Source of the DNA: Stenotrophomonas maltophilia
Lineage (GTDB): Bacteria; Pseudomonadota; Gammaproteobacteria; Xanthomonadales; Xanthomonadaceae
Reading direction: 5' to 3'
DNA: 64,000 nucleotides
NCBI RefSeq assembly: GCF_002799245.1
Contig: NZ_NEQV01000002.1
Coordinates: forward strand, 186,001 to 250,000
Shown: positions 60,340 through 64,000 of the stretch, piece by piece
Layout of the letters: the number at the start of each line of letters is the position of its first letter
Numbering within the stretch: the stretch's first letter is position 1
Notes under the pieces: model-generated
Told to the model about the DNA's origin: nothing
Database searches by the model: none
Seen by the model: only the letters and a program-made list of their open reading frames with translations
Position numbers and translations under genes: made by a program

Positions 60340-61406
60340 TGAACCGTTCGCCGCCACGCCGGCTGGGCTCGATCGATGCCCTGCGCGGCATCACCGTGGC
60401 GGCGATGCTGCTGGTCAACAATCCGGGCGACTGGAGCGCGGTGTTCGCGCCGCTGCGTCATTCGGAATGGCATGGCTGCACGCCCACCGATCTGGTGTTC
60501 CCGTTCTTCCTGTTCCTGGTGGGCGTGTCGATGGCCTTCAGCGTGGCACCGCGCGCGCTGGAAGCCTCGGCGCGGCCGGCGTTGGCGCGCGGCGTGCTGG
60601 AGCGCGCGCTGCGCATCCTGGTGGCCGGTGCGTTGCTGCACCTGTTGATCTGGTGGGCGCTGCATACCCATCACTTCCGCATATGGGGCGTGCTGCAACG
60701 CATCGCGGTGTGTGCGGCGCTGGTGGGCGTGCTGGCGGTGTACGCGCGGCCGCGCATGCAGGCGGGCGTGCTGGTCGCATTGCTGGTCGGGTACACCGCG
60801 CTGTTGCTGGGCATCGGTGACCTGGCGCCATGGACCAACCCGGCCAGCCGCCTGGATACCACGCTGTTCGCACCGTGGATCTACCAGTGGCATGCCGATA
60901 CCGGGCTTGGCCACGACCCGGAAGGGCTGCTGAGCACGCTGGGCGCGTTGGCCAGCACCGTGCTCGGGCTGCTGGCCGGCGGCCTGCTGCGTGGCGGTCG
61001 CTCTGCCGGGTTGGCCGGGCTGGGCGCGGTGACCGCCGTGCTGGGCTTGCTGCTGGCTACGATGCTGCCGTTGAACAAGCAGCTGTGGACGCCCAGCTAC
61101 GTGCTGTGGACCGGCGGACTGGCCGCGCTGGCGCTGTGGCTGGGGCATGTGCTGATCGACCAGAAGGGCTGGCCGGCGCTGGGCCGGCGCTTCGGTGTCA
61201 ATGCAATCACCGCGTATCTGGGCGCATCGGTGATGTCGGTGGTGCTGATGGCCACCGGTGCCTGGGGCTGGGTCTGGCAGCAACTGGCCACCGCGATGCC
61301 GCAGGCGCTGGAACTGGCGTCGATGCTGCAGGCGTTGGCGTTCGTCGCGATCTGGTGGGGCGTGGCGTGGTGGCTGGACCGGCGCAGGATCTACCTGAAG
61401 ATCTGA
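60339..61406 (+). CDS. nagX: NagX-like membrane protein (COG4299, DUF5009)
   Basis: 355 residues, about ten membrane helices. It starts RLGSIDALRGITVAAMLLVNNPG and has HSEWHGCTPTDLVFPFFLFLVGVSMAFS, the conserved block shared with human heparan-alpha-glucosaminide N-acetyltransferase (HGSNAT). In GlcNAc loci of Shewanella and Xanthomonas it is called NagX. Its reaction in bacteria is not established; transmembrane acetyl transfer to amino sugars is a possibility. The ATG overlaps the nagA stop. Confidence 0.9.
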   Translation: MNRSPPRRLGSIDALRGITVAAMLLVNNPGDWSAVFAPLRHSEWHGCTPTDLVFPFFLFLVGVSMAFSVAPRALEASARPALARGVLERALRILVAGALLHLLIWWALHTHHFRIWGVLQRIAVCAALVGVLAVYARPRMQAGVLVALLVGYTALLLGIGDLAPWTNPASRLDTTLFAPWIYQWHADTGLGHDPEGLLSTLGALASTVLGLLAGGLLRGGRSAGLAGLGAVTAVLGLLLATMLPLNKQLWTPSYVLWTGGLAALALWLGHVLIDQKGWPALGRRFGVNAITAYLGASVMSVVLMATGAWGWVWQQLATAMPQALELASMLQALAFVAIWWGVAWWLDRRRIYLKI

Positions 61407-61421
61407 CCGCCTCCGCGAACG

Positions 61422-61512
61422 GCATCCACGCATCGCGGGGATCTACGGCGTGTCGTGCATGAATCGATCGACGCTGCGGGTTCAGTGCATCCCCGCCATG
61501 CGTGGATGCACT
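61422..61512. repeat. SMAG-like palindrome pair, GCATCCACGC type
   Basis: GCATCCACGCATCGCGGGGA followed by CTAC on the left (61422-61446) and TGCATCCCCGCCATGCGTGG on the right (61487-61512). It is a drifted relative of the 30-bp units at 48941-49042. It lies in the 282-nt gap after nagX; the rest of that gap has no recognised signal apart from a ribosome site for the next gene. Confidence 0.75.
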
Positions 61513-61688
61513 CAGTGACTGCGCTGAACAATTTCAGCCACGTAACGCCAGTGTGATGATGGCATGGCTTCACATCCGTCATGCCACGACGGGTGCATAA
61601 CTTCAGCGGAAAATCCTCGCCGGCACGGCAGGTTGCTTCGCGGTGCCGCATACCCGCAGTTCCTGTTCCCCCTGTCCAGGAGTGCTGT

Positions 61689-64000
61689 ATGTTCCGTGCC
61701 GTTCCTCCCGTGCTCCGCCTTCGCCGCCTGACCATTGCCCTGCTGCAGGTTCTGGCTGCCGGTCCGTTGCTGGCGTTGGGTGCGCCGCCTGCAGCCGCTG
61801 CCGGCAGTTGCTCGTCGACGTCGCCAACCAGCAATACGGCGGTGACCTGCACCGGTGACGGCGTGCCTGCCGTGGTGGCGGCCACAGGCAGCAGCAATGT
61901 CTCCATCAGTCTTGATGCAACGGCCAACGGCAGTTTCGTGCTGGGTTCCGATCCGACGCCGTATTCGGTGGACAGTGCCAGCACCATCAGCAACAGCGGC
62001 AACCTGTCGATGAGCGGCAACGGCAGCGGCGTGGCCAACCGTGGTGCGGTGCTGCTGGGGGCCAACAATGGAAACACGATCACCAACACCAACAGCGGGG
62101 TGATCTCCACCACGGGTGCCTACAACGACGGCATTGCCGCCAACGGCAACGGCAACGTGCTGGTCAACAACGGCAGCATCACCACCACCGGCAACAACTC
62201 CTACGGCATGACCGCCGCCTGGGGGCAGAGCAACAGCGGCGCCGCCAACAATACGATCATCAATACCGGCACCGTCACCACCTCGGGCAACAATGCACGG
62301 GCGGCGTCCCTGCTGGGTGGAAATGGCACGATCGACAACAGTGGCACGCTCACCAGCAATGGCCGCAATGCGCCCGCCGTGTACATGCAGGGCAACAACA
62401 ACACATTGACCAACAGCGGCACGGTGCTGGCCACGGGCGCCACCAACAGCAGTGGCAGTGCCGACGCGGTGGTTTCCAACACGCTTGGCAGATCGTTCAC
62501 CGCCACGATCACCAATCTGGCGGGCGGCCGCATCATCAGCAGCAATGGCATCGGCGTGCGCTCGACCAATGGAGCCACCACCATCACCAACGCCGGCCGG
62601 ATCGAGGGCGGAAGCGGCACTGCCATCCAGGGCGGCAACGGCGATGTGACGCTGGTGCTGCAGACCGGCTCGGAGATTGTCGGCGTCGCCAACGGTGGCA
62701 ACGGCACCAACACGGTGACGTTGCAGGGCACCGGTACGGCGTCCAATGCCTTCAACGGTTTCCAGAGCCTGACCATGGCGGGCGATGCCTGGGCCTGGGC
62801 GGGTACGGGGACCTTCGATACCGCGCGCGTGCAGAGCGGCACGCTGGACCTCACCGGTACGCTCGGCACCAGCACCGCGTCGGTGGTGGCCACGGTCGAT
62901 GCTGGCGCAACCCTGCAGGCCAACGCGGGGAACCTGCCGTTGTCGGTCACCGACAACGGCCTGGTCCGTTTCAAGCAGGACAGTGCCGGCACCTATACCG
63001 GCACGCTCAGTGGCAGCGGTGCGGTCGAGAAGACCGGTGCCGGCACGCTGACGCTGGCGCCGGCATCCGGCAACACCTATGCCGGGGGTACCACCCTCAG
63101 TCAGGGCGTCCTGTCGGTGGCGGCAGATGCGGCGCTGGGCGCGGCATCGGGCCCGCTGGCGTTCAACGGTGGCACGCTGCAACTGGGGGGAGCATTCGAT
63201 CTGGACGCGGCGCGCGCGCTGTCGATCACCGCCAACAACGGCGCGATCGATACCCAAGGCTTCAATTCAACTCTCGCACAGGGCATCAGTGGAGTGGGGG
63301 CCTTGACCAAGCTCGGCAGCGGCACGCTGACGCTCAACGGCGCCAGCAGCCATGCGGGCGGCACCAACATCGCTGCCGGAACACTGGTTCTCGGCAGCAG
63401 CAGCAGCGCGGCGGCTTCGCTGGGCGGCGGTGGCCCGGTGCAGGTCGCGGCTGGGGCCACGCTGGGTGGCTACGGCAGCGTCACCGGCAACGTCAGCAAC
63501 ACCGGCACGATCGCGGTGGCCAATGCGGCGCCGGGCCTGGCTGCGGGCAACTCCGGCACCTTCAGGATCAACGGCAACCTGGCCAATGCCGGCCTGCTGC
63601 AGCTCGGCGGCACGGGCGTCGGCAACACCCTCACGGTCGCGGGCAACTACGTGGGCCAGGACGCAACCATCGCCCTCAATGCTTATCTTGCCGGCGATGG
63701 CGCGCCCTCGGACCGGCTGGTGGTCGACGGTGGCGCAGCCAGCGGCCGCAGTTCGTTGAAGGTGACCAACGTGGGCGGGCCGGGCGCGGCGAGCATGGTG
63801 GACGGGGTGATGGTGGTGCAGGCGTTGAACGGTGCAACCTCGACGGCCGGTGCGTTCACCCTGTATGCGCCGGTATCGGCCGGTGCCCACCAGTACTTCC
63901 TGTTCAAGGGCGGTGTCAGCCCCGGTACCGGGCAGAACTGGTACATGCGCTCCAACCAGGTGGTGGAACCCACCCCGGATACGCCGACGCCACCCACGCC
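61689..64000 (+). CDS. Autotransporter (type Va) adhesin-like protein, 5' part
   Basis: An open frame of 770 codons from ATG at 61689 (AGGAG upstream) to the window edge. Signal peptide with hydrophobic LTIALLQVLAAGPLLALGAPPAAAAG cut near residue 38. The passenger is rich in Gly, Asn, Ser and Thr with imperfect strands such as NTITNTNSG, then autotransporter-associated beta-strand repeats from about residue 440 (GSGAVEKTGAGTLTL; GVGALTKLGSGTLTLNG). A pertactin-like autochaperone region precedes a Pro/Thr linker (EPTPDTPTPPTP) at the edge. The translocator barrel must lie beyond. Possible adhesin; no protease triad was recognised. Confidence 0.88.
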   Translation, partial: MFRAVPPVLRLRRLTIALLQVLAAGPLLALGAPPAAAAGSCSSTSPTSNTAVTCTGDGVPAVVAATGSSNVSISLDATANGSFVLGSDPTPYSVDSASTISNSGNLSMSGNGSGVANRGAVLLGANNGNTITNTNSGVISTTGAYNDGIAANGNGNVLVNNGSITTTGNNSYGMTAAWGQSNSGAANNTIINTGTVTTSGNNARAASLLGGNGTIDNSGTLTSNGRNAPAVYMQGNNNTLTNSGTVLATGATNSSGSADAVVSNTLGRSFTATITNLAGGRIISSNGIGVRSTNGATTITNAGRIEGGSGTAIQGGNGDVTLVLQTGSEIVGVANGGNGTNTVTLQGTGTASNAFNGFQSLTMAGDAWAWAGTGTFDTARVQSGTLDLTGTLGTSTASVVATVDAGATLQANAGNLPLSVTDNGLVRFKQDSAGTYTGTLSGSGAVEKTGAGTLTLAPASGNTYAGGTTLSQGVLSVAADAALGAASGPLAFNGGTLQLGGAFDLDAARALSITANNGAIDTQGFNSTLAQGISGVGALTKLGSGTLTLNGASSHAGGTNIAAGTLVLGSSSSAAASLGGGGPVQVAAGATLGGYGSVTGNVSNTGTIAVANAAPGLAAGNSGTFRINGNLANAGLLQLGGTGVGNTLTVAGNYVGQDATIALNAYLAGDGAPSDRLVVDGGAASGRSSLKVTNVGGPGAASMVDGVMVVQALNGATSTAGAFTLYAPVSAGAHQYFLFKGGVSPGTGQNWYMRSNQVVEPTPDTPTPPT

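Overview
The window is a GC-rich gammaproteobacterial chromosome segment, almost certainly from the Stenotrophomonas maltophilia complex. Two things point there. The smeT-smeDEF multidrug efflux locus is typical of S. maltophilia, and at least a dozen intergenic palindromes begin or end with GTAG/CTAC around a GAGCC(C)ATGCTCGGCT-type stem, the hallmark of the SMAG repetitive extragenic palindromes of this species. Gene order (DUF484-xerC-hslVU, mreBCD-mrdA-rodA-mltB-rlpA-dacC-ybeD-lipB-lipA) is that of the Xanthomonadaceae. I see no rRNA, tRNA, prophage, insertion sequence or CRISPR array.

Layout. 1-3.5 kb: end of a DUF484 gene, xerC, a small DUF3079 gene and hslVU behind a sigma-32-like promoter. 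3.6-10.3 kb: smeT and the divergent smeDEF pump. 10.4-18.4 kb: mixed housekeeping and hypothetical genes (iron permease family, cytosine deaminase-like enzyme, ubiE, M1 peptidase lipoprotein, HAD phosphatase, PfkB kinase), ending in a five-fold 116-bp tandem repeat. 18.7-25.9 kb: the elongasome operon mreBCD-mrdA-rodA plus a second, separate rodA paralog. 25.9-26.6 kb: a long non-coding stretch with a 58-bp-arm inverted repeat, a perfect FNR/Anr-type box and a strongly folded G-rich region carrying CsrA/RsmA-type GGA motifs. 26.6-33.9 kb: mltB-rlpA-dacC, an LpxR-like outer-membrane gene, then ybeD-lipB-lipA. 34.1-40.5 kb: prc, DUF2242 lipoprotein, a secreted protein of unknown function, short-type gnd and a Gfo/Idh oxidoreductase. 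40.6-45.0 kb: BON protein and a three-gene phosphorelay. 45.1-48.9 kb: Anbu proteasome-like gene, folK, pteridine reductase, MidA-type methyltransferase, VanZ-like protein. 49.1-61.4 kb: a complete N-acetylglucosamine/chitooligosaccharide locus (GH20 hexosaminidase, TonB receptor, kinase; divergently transporter, LacI regulator, SIS deaminase, nagA, nagX) with palindromic operators in the central intergenic region. 61.7 kb to the end: the 5' part of a large autotransporter, cut by the window edge.

How the genes work together. The cell-wall block supplies the Rod complex (MreBCD, PBP2, RodA) and, just downstream, wall-trimming enzymes (MltB, RlpA, DacC). The nag locus covers uptake across the outer membrane, release of GlcNAc, transport through the inner membrane, phosphorylation, deacetylation and deamination. 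SmeT represses both itself and smeDEF from one operator region.

The most unusual content is non-coding: a candidate Anr-controlled, RsmA-binding RNA upstream of mltB, repeat-derived coding tails and stop codons, the terminator-bearing tandem repeat, and two related near-perfect palindromes of 67 and 78 bp.
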